Shown here: piece by piece, positions 33,184-43,694 of the stretch
Layout of the letters: each line of letters opens with the position of its first letter
Numbering within the stretch: the first letter of the stretch is position 1
Origin: Tigriopus japonicus
Lineage: Eukaryota; Arthropoda; Copepoda; Harpacticoida; Harpacticidae
Direction of reading: 5' to 3'
DNA length: 64,000 nt
Assembly: GCA_010645155.1 (NCBI GenBank)
Contig: CM021323.1
Coordinates: 10,496,492 to 10,560,491 of the forward strand
Notes under the pieces: generated by a model
Told to the model about the DNA's origin: nothing
Database searches by the model: none
The model's input: the letters and a program-made list of their open reading frames with translations, nothing else
Program-made: the position numbers and the translations under genes

Positions 33184-35628
33184 GTTGACGAATGTGATCT
33201 TTGGGAGCAGGCAGGTTAATGGGCTTCTTTAAGTTTGAAGGAGAGGGATGGGGTTGGCTCCCTTTGTCACCTTTTCATTCACACGGAATCATGATGAGCC
33301 ACTCCCACACATGGTTAGGTCCTCAAAGGCCTTCCAGGCCTTATTGAGTGAGCACTTGGAAGTATGGGGGGGATCCAATCCACCCAGATAGATCTTGTTC
33401 CCCCAATGGCAGTTTTTGTGGAGTTGGGTATGTATGTGTGCAGGGCAGAGTGAGAATACTAATGTTATGGTGAAGGGAGCTTTCTTTGTCAAACTTTGAG
33501 GGGAACAACCAAGCTTTCTTCTTTGCTTCTTTCCTTCCTGTCTGTCTTTATTTTCTAGGCTTGGAACTGAACACTGGCCTCTCTCACTCACTCTCTGTTT
33601 TGGGGAGAGTGCTCTATGTATGAGAGTGGCTCGATGACTCTCAATCTATGTTTTGAAGGAACGAAGCTCTTGCGTAGTGGCTAGGTCGAAGGCAGAGAGG
33701 ACGCGCAGGCACCCCAAAACATCATCCATCAGTTGCTGTTCATGCATGAGGTTTACTTACAAGAGGATTTGGAGTCGGTTGACAATAAATATCCGGAACA
33801 GCCTAAAGGACTAGTTGTAAGGATGGCATCCTAGATTGGAAGTATCATTTCCTTTTTCACAAAAGAGTGTTAATCGATGGATTTATATTTCTAACTCAAC
33901 CTAATGCTAATTTCCTCAGAAGTGCCCAGCAAAATAACCTCTTCTCAAAAAATCCCCAGTTTAAATGTTTTGCCACTTTTGGAGCAAACGAATTAGTAGA
34001 TTAACCATTTTCGCAAGGAAAATACCCTCACAGCATTATTTCAAAGTAAATCATTTGTAAATGTGCAATTTATTTCCTAATTCCAAGCCTTCCTAGCCAG
34101 AAAATTGAAGGACCTCATTCATTCCAGAGATGCTGCCAGTTAAGTACATATTTTAAATTGTAAAACTAACAAGACCTTTGTGTTTTATATCAACCACTTT
34201 GGAAAAACTCAATCAACAACTTGATGAGCAATTGCTAGTATTTTTTGGAAGCTCAACTTAGAAAAAAGAGTCATCTGAGAACAATAATTTCTGTGTTGCA
34301 TAGTTGGGGAAGAACTGAAAAATGGAGACAACAAATGGCTTTAAAATGAGTATTTTTTCCAATCGAATGTCCATCGTACCAAATATTTGAGTCACATCAA
34401 AACGGTAATCCAACAACCACTACAAATAAAAGGCACCTAATATTAGCAATATTTCCCAGGGGTTTCTAGTGAAAAAAGCAACAGTTCCTGAATCTTCAAC
34501 TTTTTGTTGGATGGAAAAATGATGAAGAAACACACGCACTCAAACTAGGGCTACTTTAACTTTAATCCCTCAGCATTCAAATTGTAGTGTCTTAAATGAA
34601 TAAGCTTTCAAAGTGTAAAATTGAACACACCTAACTAAGGAATTAAGCAATGAAGTTGCTGTTAGTGCAGGTTAGAGACAGTTCAAAATTTGATAAATGT
34701 AATAAAAAATGATTCCTTTTATGGATGATCTTACAAACTAAGTTGCAAAACATGAGTAGGATTTTTTCAAATCTGAAAGTACAGTATTTTCAAAATTATT
34801 AAGTCCTTTGATTAGCATACTAATCTTCATATACTCGGTGAAGGTTTTCAAAGCTCCATGGAAATCTTAACAAAGAAATATATTCTAAACCCTTGGCTTT
34901 GATTTCATTCATCAACAATTTGAGAAAACAACAATGTATTTTCTAAATAGATAAATTTGATCTGGATCAAGATCACGTTAGTGGTGATGTTTGCCTACAA
35001 TTCTACCAATTTTGTGGAAGGCAAAAACACATCCGCCACATGATTGTAAAAATCGATCAACTGGAGGCCGTTTAAGATCATCAAAACTCGGCAGTTACAG
35101 TTACACTCTGGTGATGCATCACTGTTTTCACTAACTTGACTGTTAAAGCCAAGCCAAGCCAGCTCAGCCAGTCTTGCCTTTCTCTGTCTTGTTTTGGGAA
35201 GGAACTAGGAGCTGGCTAGACTCGATCGTCTCGGCCGTCCCGACAAAACGATCCCGGTGCGACTGGAAGAGCGCTCTCGTTCGATTGTGGACAGTACATT
35301 CATTCAGGGAGTTTCTTTCGTTTTCGATGAATACATTTTGAATATTTTAGGAATGAGTGGATATGACGTGGATTGAACTTGGAAAAATCGACTTTGAAAC
35401 GTGAATATCGAAGAGCAGATTTTTGAAAGCCACTTAAAAGCTGTTCGTAGCTTTTCGACTCATTGTGTTGGTCAAAGAGAAAATTTGTTGGTAGTTGTAT
35501 GATGGCAATCAATTTTCTTGGATTTCATCTTGTGCACGATTCAACAGGTCTTTGGGAAATTGCTGCACATCATGTCTTTTTTCTCTCATTTGGCCGAAGG
35601 AAAGCCAAATTGGGTTGTGGGTTAGTCA
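33184..35628. other. upstream region of ULK, no further coding exon recognised
   Basis: This stretch is 5' of the canonical ULK start. A minus-strand GTAAGT near 33755-33762 could be the donor of a non-coding first exon. A GC-rich patch near 35220-35290 might be promoter sequence. Neither is proven. Confidence 0.35.
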
Positions 35629-35942
35629 GTTTGTACTAGTGATGGGTTTCGAACCGGGAGTGCTGCCATTTTTTACTCGGAAGTTTATCATTGTTGATTA
35701 GGGCAGGTTGTATTGAACGTTTTCAAAAAGACCTAAACAGGGACCAATTTGGCAACACTCGAACTAGTTCGATTTCGAGTTCCATCAGTAGCTATACTTT
35801 TGGATTTCGAGTTGGCAGTGCTGCCATATTTTATGACGTCTCTAGTTGAGAAGATTAGTTGGGGGTCAACTTTTTGACCTTAAAATCCAAAGTGGCAAAA
35901 CTCGGCCAAAAATCCAACTCGAAACCCATCAGTAGTTTGTAC
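35629..35942 (+). mobile_element. 298-bp hAT-like MITE, copy 2, with perfect 8-bp target duplication
   Basis: Element 35637-35934; duplication GTTTGTAC at 35629-35636 and 35935-35942. Ends TAGTGATGGGTTTCGAACCG and (reverse strand) TACTGATGGGTTTCGAGTTG. Exactly the same length as copy 1 at 13588-13885 and over 95% alike by eye, so the family was active fairly recently. Confidence 0.93.
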
Positions 35943-36805
35943 ACTATCATATTATATTTGGTGAAACCTTTGTGTCACCCTGGAATAGAGCCGGAGCAGG
36001 TCATATTCTTTAGTGTTGCCACAATTTGAACGAATTGTTGGGTCAGTCGTACTATTTATATTGAAAAAGACGGTTTTGAAATAAGCAAAGAGCACCAAAG
36101 AGTGTAAAGTTTTACATATATGTCTTTACTGTAGTTAAACGGTACACACGAGATTGGACCGAATATTTCTTCAAAAATATTTAGAAACAAACCCATCCTA
36201 GACGACCTCAATTCGGACTAGCAAGCTAATTCTGGAGCCCTGTGAGCAAGGCCGACCCCAGGAACAAAGCCACTGTAAGGTTTGAAGAGGCAAATTTGTC
36301 TTAAATTAATTTGTTTCATTTTTTGGTAAAAATATGACATTAATCATTATTTCTAAGTAAAGTATTTATGCAAAAAAAGTGCCAACTATGATCAAAGTGT
36401 TGTACAAAAAATGATTAAAACATTTTATTTGGCAGGCATTGATTTGTTGAACTTCTTAAGCCATTCCGTTCTTGCTTTCAAAAATTGCTTTTCGAATAGA
36501 GATAGGTCGAGCCAGAAGATTGTAGAGTTTTCCTGTTCTAGTGTTTTCACTTGTACAAAATTGCGGAACCAATAACAGGAAGTTATTTGCTATATTTATC
36601 AATTTTTGTCAGGGCCAAAGATTATCCGGTGCTCATTAACCTAGTTGCTCCCTAGAGTCAGTGCCATGCCTTTTACAGAAGTGTTACCAAATATCTCAAC
36701 ACAAGTACGCCATAAAAATTATCGGCCCTAACTAACTTCCGATCTGGGAGGCGACTCATCTGCAGCACTAGATAAACCACAAATACCCCTCTCAGTAACA
36801 ACAGA

Positions 36806-36866
36806 TCGTGGTGGCTCAGAGCTAGCACTCGTGCTTACTGCATAGCGAGTTGGGGTTCGCGCCTCC
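36806..36866 (+). other. tRNA-like sequence with A and B boxes
   Basis: TGGCTCAGAGCTAGCAC resembles a tRNA A box and GGGTTCGCGCC a B box at normal spacing. A 5-bp T-stem forms around TTCGCGC. The acceptor and anticodon stems do not form a proper cloverleaf, so this is a pol III promoter relic or tRNA-derived core, not a functional tRNA gene. Confidence 0.45.
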
Positions 36867-36932
36867 ACGAGGGTTTTTGTTTCAAACGTTTTTCAGTAAA
36901 TGTTGTTTGTTTTTCTATATTTTTAGGTATGT

Positions 36933-36977
36933 TTAGGTTAGGTTAGGTTAGGTTAGGTTAGGTTAGGTTAGGTTAGG
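36933..36977 (+). repeat. interstitial telomeric repeat (TTAGG)9
   Basis: Nine uninterrupted copies of TTAGG, the canonical arthropod telomere unit, followed by degenerate TTTAAG units. Confidence 0.93.
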
Positions 36978-37098
36978 TTTAAGTTTAAGTTTAGTTCAGA
37001 TTATCTTTGCTCCTCCTGTCAATATTTTGTCCATATCTATGACGGTATGACTCATCTCCCAGATCGGAAGACATTCAGGGGCCATACATAAAAATTAT

Positions 37099-38120
37099 AT
37101 GATGGAAAAGCCATCAAAACCTCCAAATGAAGGTTAAAATTGCATGAATTTAATTCTCCAAGGGCGGAAAACTAAATCCTTTAATTACAAATGTAGTAGT
37201 CAAAAATTGGTTTGTTTAGTTTAAGGCTAGCATAAATGTACAAATAAAGGTATTTCATTTACTTTTTTGCGCTGCTTCGCAAGGTGATACCATTAACTCT
37301 AATATTGATATCATAATTGGCAGGGTGTTAGCCTTTTTGAAGAGTGAGCCAAAGATAAAGGGAGGACTGGCGTGAACAACTAGAGTTTTGGCGAAGCAAG
37401 GGGCAAATATTACTTCAAAATGAACATACTCTTCAAAAAATCTCTCAAAGGATCTGCCAACACAGTTAAGCAAATTTATTTTCTGTGGCTTTGTAAAGTT
37501 TATAAAAAAAATTCGCTCATGTAAGTCCATAATAAGAAAGATAATCAAAATTAGTTGAGAGTGGGAAAAGGAACGAGTATTTTTTTGGCTTTTTGAGCCA
37601 TTACAATTACATCATTTTTGAAATTTGATGGCATTACAGTTAACTATTCAAAAAAAGAAACCAATTCCTGCACTTTCGTTACTCGTAATTTCGTTACAAC
37701 TGCCCTGCTAATTGGTATACCGATGCTTAACAATGGCCACTCACTCCGCGCGGCTGGATAGGCGACTTCATCGGGACACAATCGCCAAAAAATGTTGCAC
37801 CTTGTCTTCAATGTCGGTCAAAAATTCGCCCACTCCGCACCGCTCAACCGACAAACTTTTCGGTTGAGGCCGAGCGCACGAGCCGAGCCGTGCCGAGACC
37901 GATCTTTGGCTCGATCTTAAGCCTATCACGAGTGCCCCGTTCTAGGTTAGCCTGGTGAAAGTCAACAAAAGAACACGCGCATCGAATCGCCGACTCATCG
38001 CTGCACGCTCCAATTTCGATAGGATTCTTAGCCGCCTTCATTTTCCATTCCATTTGAGCCGCTCGGCCACGCCTAATCTCACTTGGATTGGATTGAGGCA
38101 GAGCCAAGAGCCCGAGGACA
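37099..38120. other. intergenic region upstream of the RNA polymerase gene cluster
   Basis: No gene recognised. The GC content rises from about 37850 onward, probably the promoter and 5' UTR of RPB11. Open frames on both strands there overlap RPB11 exon 1 and are shadows. Confidence 0.4.
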
Positions 38121-38539
38121 ATGAACGCCCCTCCGACGTTCGAATCGTTTCTGCTCTTTGAGGGCGAGAAGAAAATCACCAAAGAGCAAGACACCAAAGT
38201 GCCCAATGCGTCCATTTTCACCATCAACAAGGTAAACAACGACCTCTAAGGCCTTCATCTTTCCCAACTCATCGTTGCCTCTCCGATTTTTAGGAGGACC
38301 ACACACTAGGCAACATGGTGCGTTGCCAATTGCTCAAGGATCCCAACGTGTTGTTCGCCGGCTACAAGAATCCGCATCCCCTGGAACACAAGGTCATCCT
38401 CCGCATTCAAACCACCTCGGATTACACGCCCCAAGAGGCCCTCATGAACGCCATCACCGATCTCATCTCGGAATTATCGCTCTTCGAGGAACGATTCAAG
38501 GAAGCCGTCCGCGAAAAGCAAGACACCGGATACGATTAA
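38121..38539 (+). CDS. POLR2J: DNA-directed RNA polymerase II subunit RPB11
   Basis: Two exons, 38121-38231 and 38294-38539, joined in phase 0 across a 62-nt intron (GTAAAC...TTTTTAG): 118 aa, against 117 in human. The text is nearly that of animal RPB11: [59 protein letters not shown] and [18 protein letters not shown]11 pairs with RPB3 to form the alpha-like assembly platform of Pol II in the nucleus. Start chosen as the conserved MNAPP. It is the first of three closely spaced genes on this strand; the gap to the next is 56 nt. Confidence 0.97.
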
Positions 38540-38595
38540 TTAACACGCGTTTCCTCATCCTCATGCTCAGCATCTCTTTATCTCTGTACTAAATC

Positions 38596-38982
38596 ATGTC
38601 GTTGGCGCGCGCCTTCACGGGCGAAGTGCATTTCTGCCCGTCGTGCGGCACGCTGCTGCCCGCTCTGCCCCCCGTCGGCCACGTGCGCTGTTTGGCTTGT
38701 CGCTACGAGGTGCGCATCGAGAGCTTCTCGGCCGTGACCACGGCCTACACGGTCAAGTTCAATCAGCGCGACGCCCACGATCAACGCCGGAAGAAGCGGG
38801 CGGGCGCGCACGCCCAAGATTCGGACGACGAGGCCGACGGACCGACGGTTGAGCGGCGTTGCCCCAAGTGCGCGCACGAGAAGATGTCGTATGCGGCGCT
38901 CCAACTCCGATCGGCCGATGAAGGCCAAACCGTGTTCTTCACGTGCTTGAAGTGTAAATACAAGGAGAGCGAGAACTCTTAA
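38596..38982 (+). CDS. POLR1H: DNA-directed RNA polymerase I subunit RPA12
   Basis: Intronless, 128 aa. N-terminal zinc ribbon with Cys14, Cys17, Cys32 and Cys35 (FCPSCGTLLP...RCLACRYEV). C-terminal TFIIS-like zinc ribbon with Cys89, Cys92, Cys117 and Cys120 and the signature RSADEGQTVFFTC, whose Asp-Glu pair is the RNA-cleavage hairpin. RPA12/ZNRD1 gives Pol I its intrinsic cleavage and proofreading activity in the nucleolus. The linker (QRRKKRAGAHAQDSDDEADG) is longer and more charged than in human. Its TAA is part of an AATAAA (38981-38986), and only 31 nt separate it from the next start codon. Codons are unusually GC-rich for this window. Confidence 0.95.
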   Translation: MSLARAFTGEVHFCPSCGTLLPALPPVGHVRCLACRYEVRIESFSAVTTAYTVKFNQRDAHDQRRKKRAGAHAQDSDDEADGPTVERRCPKCAHEKMSYAALQLRSADEGQTVFFTCLKCKYKESENS

Positions 38983-39013
38983 TAAAGACTATAGGACGCT
39001 ATATATAGAGACT

Positions 39014-40604
39014 ATGGGCTCGAGTGTTCCGTTGGCGGACGTGTGTCGCATGTGCATCCGTCCCTTGGCCCAGCCCAATGCTAATGTATCGTGTTTGTTG
39101 AGCTCGGAGGGGGCGTACTCCGAAATAGGACGGAAATATGTGAACGTGATGAGAATGGATGTAGTACCCGGTCACGGCCCCGTGAACGTGTGCGCTCCTT
39201 GTGAGCGGGGTTTGGAGATGTGTTGGGCTTTAATGCGGCGATGTCGCGTACTGGAAGATCACTTTCAACGCGGGTCCGATCTGTCTGCTATTCAAAGTGC
39301 GCTGGACGCTGAAGGCGTGACTGATCTGTGCCTAGAAGAACCCGACACGTTATTATCGCCCCATCTGGATCCGACCCATCTTTTGGCCGTGAGTGAAAGC
39401 AAAGCTAAGTTTGCGTACGAGCCTTTGGCTCATTATATTGATGAATTTGCGGAACTTGAAGGGTAATTTGTGTCTTTTGGCGTTGAGTTCCTTAGTTCAA
39501 CTCGGTGGGCGATCATCGTAACACAATGACAGTAATTTGCATTCGTTCAATCTGACAGTCATCATCTGCCCCCGAGTCAAAACTGGTTCACATTGGATAA
39601 TGTTTTCAAAAATAGTAAAATACGTGCAATTTTTACGAGACTTTTTGGATGACGAGTCATCACTTTTTTTGACAGCTCAAGCAAAGGCTTGTGAGGACTT
39701 TGAGATTACGTGTATTGTTGAGCATGACATCTCGCGCACTTTTCGATGTCTTGAGATTAACAAGAGCTTCCAAAAGAAACACGTTCGACAAAATAAAGTT
39801 TCTGTCACCTCATTTGATTTCTGTGTCATTCTCAAAAAACTTAGGTTGTTGTCCTTAATGCTAAACCACACATGGTCTATGGTCATTTTCAAGTGAACAT
39901 CCTTTGTTACTATGACGATCACAATTCTAATCTGACTTATTTGCTTGCAGACGTCAATCTCCAACCATGATCCCGTCATGGACCCCCCTCCAAGTTTAAA
40001 CGCCGATCTACGCCCTCAACCTTTGCCTGTTCGCAAAGCTGCCCCTAAATCAGAGCGCAAGATCCTGCCCAAAACGGACAAACTGCCTGTGTCCCAACCG
40101 ATCACGGGCCCAAACTCCAACCTAAAGACCCTGAGCGGTCAAATCGTACTTCCCGTTAACCTCGTTGTGGCTTGTCCCACGTGTTCAGTCCCGATAGTGG
40201 CCTCGTCGGTGCAAGAAATCCAAGATCACGAGTGTTCATCGTCGTCTCACAATCCCCTGACCAAAGTGGCTAATAAAGAGGCCTACTTGCCTTGTACCAT
40301 TCAGGGGTGTTCGAAGGTGTTGAGCTCACCCTCCGCTCTAAAATACCATCTTAAGTACACGCACACCATCCAAAAGGATGATCCACCCGCGGAAAATCGT
40401 CGTCGACGTCCGTATACTAATCGACCGGGGAAATTTGCCTGCTCAGTGGAGGGTTGTTCCAAATCTTACGTGAGCCAAAACTACTTGATCGAGCACACCC
40501 GAATTCACACGGGCGAAAAGCCATTCAAATGCGAATTGTGCGACAAGAACTTCTATCGGATTCTGGACTTGAAAAAGCACGAACTCTTGAAAGTGTGTTC
40601 ATAA
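39014..40604 (+). CDS. ZAD and C2H2 zinc-finger protein
   Basis: Two exons, 39014-39388 and 39951-40604 (GTGAGT donor, TTGCTTGCAG acceptor, phase 0), 342 aa. Exon 1 is a ZAD dimerisation domain with Cys11, Cys14, Cys60 and Cys63 (VCRMCIRPL ... VCAPCERGLEMC). Exon 2 has a Pro/Lys-rich linker, one degenerate CPTC..DHEC segment, then three fingers: CTIQGC...HLKYTH, CSVEGC...HTRIH followed by TGEKPFKCELC, and a last one ending HELLKVC (C2HC-like). ZAD fingers are arthropod-expanded sequence-specific DNA-binding factors. If the intron were kept, the protein would end after 150 residues at 39466. The specific orthologue is not recognised. It is third in the tight cluster, and its 3' end faces CISD2, 97 bp away. 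Confidence 0.85.
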
Positions 40605-40701
40605 TGAATTCGAGACAACATCATGCAGTTTGGTGCTTTATTTCTTCCAAAATTAGAAACGACTACAGGATGTAGGGGAGGCTGTTTATGGGTGCTAATA
40701 T

Positions 40702-41880
40702 TTAGGCGGCTTTCTTGACGATCAGGGGTCCCACATTGTCGCCGGTGACCTCGTTGTGCTTGTTATGGCTGCCATCACAATAAGGGAACTTTTTGCTCTT
40801 CCAGCAACGACAAAACACGCCCTGTAAAGTTATGAACGCGGGTTAGTTCTCGTTGGAGTCGACCAATTCAGTCTATTCTTTCTCACCTTATCGCCCATGT
40901 CTTCGATATCGACGGTGTCCACCACTTTGTTGTTGTCCATTTTGATGGTTTCGTTGACGCGGTTTCCGCGGAATCCGGGACATTTAGCCAATCGTTCCTG
41001 AAGCAACAGACACAGATGTAGGATTGTTTCAGCGACCTTTACTTATGTTCGCCAGCATTTCTCCAAAACAATTTCTGTCACATCAAGTGGTAATGGAAAT
41101 GGAACCAGCTTCAACGGAATTTCGGATTCCTCAGTGAACAATCAGAATAACACAAGAGTTTTACAGTCATAGGTTGAAGTCAAAGAGGCATGAAGGGGGA
41201 AAATCTTATCAGATTTTTTCAGCTCCTGCTTTGTTCGAGGCGTTTTGGACATTTCGAAAGTTGACCCCAAGAGATTTTTGACGGCCATGTCTATAAACGG
41301 TTTCAAAAAAATAGTTACCCGATCGATTGAACTTATTGCTTCGATAATTATATGGTTTTAGGGGGGCGGACGGTGGTTTTCTCCGAGTTCTTTTGAACGC
41401 GGCCACACACCTACCCTGCCATGAGATATCCGTATGTAATTGAACGCCTTGGGAACGTGAATGAATTCATGTATGGGGCGGCTTGAATGAGGTGCAAAAT
41501 CAAATCTCAACCCAATTTAGACCCTGCCACTATTCAATTGTGAGCAGCTCTAATAAAAAGCCAAATGCTTTTGCTCGGGAAGCGGCCAACCCAACCCAAC
41601 CCGCCAAATCCCTTAAAGAGGGATAAATGGATCAATGGATGGATTCTTTTCTTCCTCCTGAACTCCTACTACTTACTTTGAGGGCGGGTCCGACGCCGGG
41701 CGTGTTGGCCAATCCTTGGAGACTTAAATAGGAGAGTCCGCCCACGGCCACGCCGAAAGGCACCAATTTGAACCAATCCTTGAGTCCCAGACTGAACCAT
41801 CCGCCCACCGAGGTCGGGATGGGCAAATCGCGGAAATAGTCGGCCAAGGACACGCACACCAAGTTGTGGATGGACTCCAT
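40702..41880 (-). CDS. CISD2: CDGSH iron-sulfur domain protein 2
   Basis: Three exons, 41677-41880, 40887-40997 and 40702-40821, all phase 0, 144 aa. N-terminal lumenal/amphipathic segment, then a transmembrane stretch at about 40-58 ([19 protein letters not shown]). The C-terminal CDGSH motif is complete: [16 protein letters not shown] at 109-124, with Cys109, Cys111, Cys120 and His124 as the 2Fe-2S ligands, followed by [12 protein letters not shown]. The N-terminus ([21 protein letters not shown]) follows the insect Cisd2 pattern rather than CISD1. Known role: a redox-active Fe-S protein of the ER and mitochondrial outer membrane that affects calcium balance and lifespan. Start chosen at 41880; an upstream in-frame TTG is not a likely start. 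Confidence 0.94.
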
Positions 41881-42707
41881 GATGAAGATAACCAATGATC
41901 AAGCAACTGAGTGAGTGAGTAAGTGAGTGTAGTCGGTTTTTTGCTTGGTGAATCTGTTTCTCTATGGCGCAGAATGATAGACGACCGATAGAGGGCGACA
42001 GCGGCGTCAATGCGAGATTGGATCAGGTTTAAAGGTCACCTGCCGACCGTAGTTCTTGATTGAGCGGAAACACGGGATTTCAGAGATAACGCGGCTCGAT
42101 CATCAGCTAAGATCATGCGTTTGCCAGAGGAGTCCTGGGCATCGGAGCTTCATGGATATCTCGCCGAGAGCTTTGAAGGTTGGCCTGAATTCAGAGTTGA
42201 CACCGGCGAGGAGCTCAGTCGATAGATGTCGTTGGTCGTCCCCATGGCCAAATCTCCTGCGAAGGGGTGCGGACAGACATCTAGCGAGTGAAATTTGAAG
42301 CCTAGCGCTAGGGTTTTGAGTTCTTTGGAAATCATTTATTTGAAACTTTCGTTTCAATTTCGGCCATTAATTGCGTTTGCTACAACAAAAACGCATGATA
42401 TCTCAAATAAGGACATTATTGTACATTTCAAGGATCGTTTTTGTTTGCATTCACCTTAGACAGACGTTTTGAAAACTATGCAAAAACCGGCAGACATAGG
42501 TTTTAGCACCAAAGATTCTCCAACATCCTAACAGTTTTGCTTGAAAGCGCTTACTTTCTATCCTTTGTTTGAATGTCCCATCATCCCATCCCCGTGAAAT
42601 TTGCACTTTGAATTCGTTCTCAGGCACCCATCATAACTTATTTCTTATCAGTCAAGTAGCAAATCAAATCAAGTTGAAAGACTGTTTGGACAATCTTCAT
42701 TGAGCAA

Positions 42708-42908
42708 ATGCCTGCCAAACGCAAATTCCAAGGGCAAACCGTACCCGTGTTTTTCCCCACTCGTGTCAGCTCGTCAAATGAAAAACCTCATTCGGAACCA
42801 TCTTCCGCCGCATACTTCAAGGTCCAATCCAAAACCATGGACGTTCTCCTACTTAACCGTTTGAACCCTTCATCGCCTAAAAGTGCCTCGGACAAAATCA
42901 ATCCATGA
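42708..42908 (+). CDS. small open reading frame, uncertain
   Basis: 66 codons from an ATG to TGA, with a basic Lys/Ser/Pro-rich product (starts MPAKRKFQGQ). No known domain and no clear neighbours in frame. Codon use is not obviously different from the background. It may be chance. Confidence 0.2.
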   Translation: MPAKRKFQGQTVPVFFPTRVSSSNEKPHSEPSSAAYFKVQSKTMDVLLLNRLNPSSPKSASDKINP

Positions 42909-43246
42909 ATAAAGAGGCTTGCCATTCCAACTGCCGAGGGTTTAAATACGGCATTCTTCTCAATTTGCATTGTTCAGAATGCCTCATAGAGCAAACCAAT
43001 CATTTTAGATTACGAATACCTCCCCCTACTTGAGTGATTGGTGTCATTCCGTGATACTATAAAAACGAGCTGAAGGATCCCCAATTTTCTCGATACTGCC
43101 GGATTATTGTTTGAAAAGCCCTAGTCCCCTAATTACTGGGGCGTGAATTGTCGAAAGACGTGGCCTTCTTGTGTTTGGAGCTTGTTTCGTCTGTCGAAAA
43201 TTCCGTTGGTTTCTGGTGAGCCGTTTTTCGAGGGCAGTTGTGTAGG

Positions 43247-43440
43247 CAGGGGTGGGCGAGAAGCCGGTGTCGGTATCGATACCGACACCGGCTTTTCCAA
43301 CTTTCGGTATCAACGTTGATAATGGCCTTTTTGGCCGACACAAGCTTTCGCGATATTTCCGAAAATTCGGAAAAATTATTACAAATACATTTTCACAACT
43401 AGTGTCGGTGCCGAAAGTGCTCGTAACTTATCCCTACGTG
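43247..43440. repeat. palindrome-rich, possibly hAT-like end
   Basis: Begins CAGGGGTGGGCGAG, like a hAT terminus, and runs into a perfect 34-bp palindrome (43261-43294, GGTGTCGGTATCGATACCGA at its core) and a second 14-bp palindrome TATCAACGTTGATA (43306-43319). The opposite end and a target duplication were not found. Confidence 0.5.
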
Positions 43441-43694
43441 GGGCTTTCGACTCTTAAGATATGGAGAACCCTTTCAGCAAGATGCAGATTAATCATCTCT
43501 GAAAATCGAACTCGTGCCGGAGTTTTCACGCCGCCTCCGCCGCTTAAAAACGTCCGGAAAAAACTGGCAAAATGATTCGGAGCCCAGACATATGTATATT
43601 ATCATTTCCGAAAAACCAGAACAATAACACGATGGATGGACAGGGCGTGCGGCTGGAGAAAATGGGTGGAGAACAAAGGCGTTTGTTTGTTGGT

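Larger units (their letters stand above)
36711..37098. mobile_element. inverted-repeat element with tRNA-like promoter and (TTAGG)9 tract
   Basis: Flanked by a 12-bp direct repeat CATAAAAATTAT (36711-36722, 37087-37098). Imperfect inverted ends about 28 bp long share CTTCCGATCTGGGAG plus GGCCC. Interior: a tRNA-like A/B-box pair (36806-36866) and nine perfect TTAGG units (36933-36977). The 12-bp AT-rich duplication would suit LINE-mediated insertion of a SINE, but the inverted ends suit a DNA transposon; classification is open. Confidence 0.7.
41881..43694. other. intergenic region between CISD2 and RPS16
   Basis: Contains one possible small open frame (42708-42908, +), described separately, and the palindrome near 43261. 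Otherwise nothing recognised. Confidence 0.4.

Noticed and set aside
36806..36866. functional tRNA gene
   Set aside because: A and B boxes are present, but no acceptor or anticodon stem of normal geometry can be drawn.
39537..39896. 119-aa frame between the two ZAD-gene exons
   Set aside because: Lies wholly in an intron with clear donor and acceptor, and has no recognisable content.
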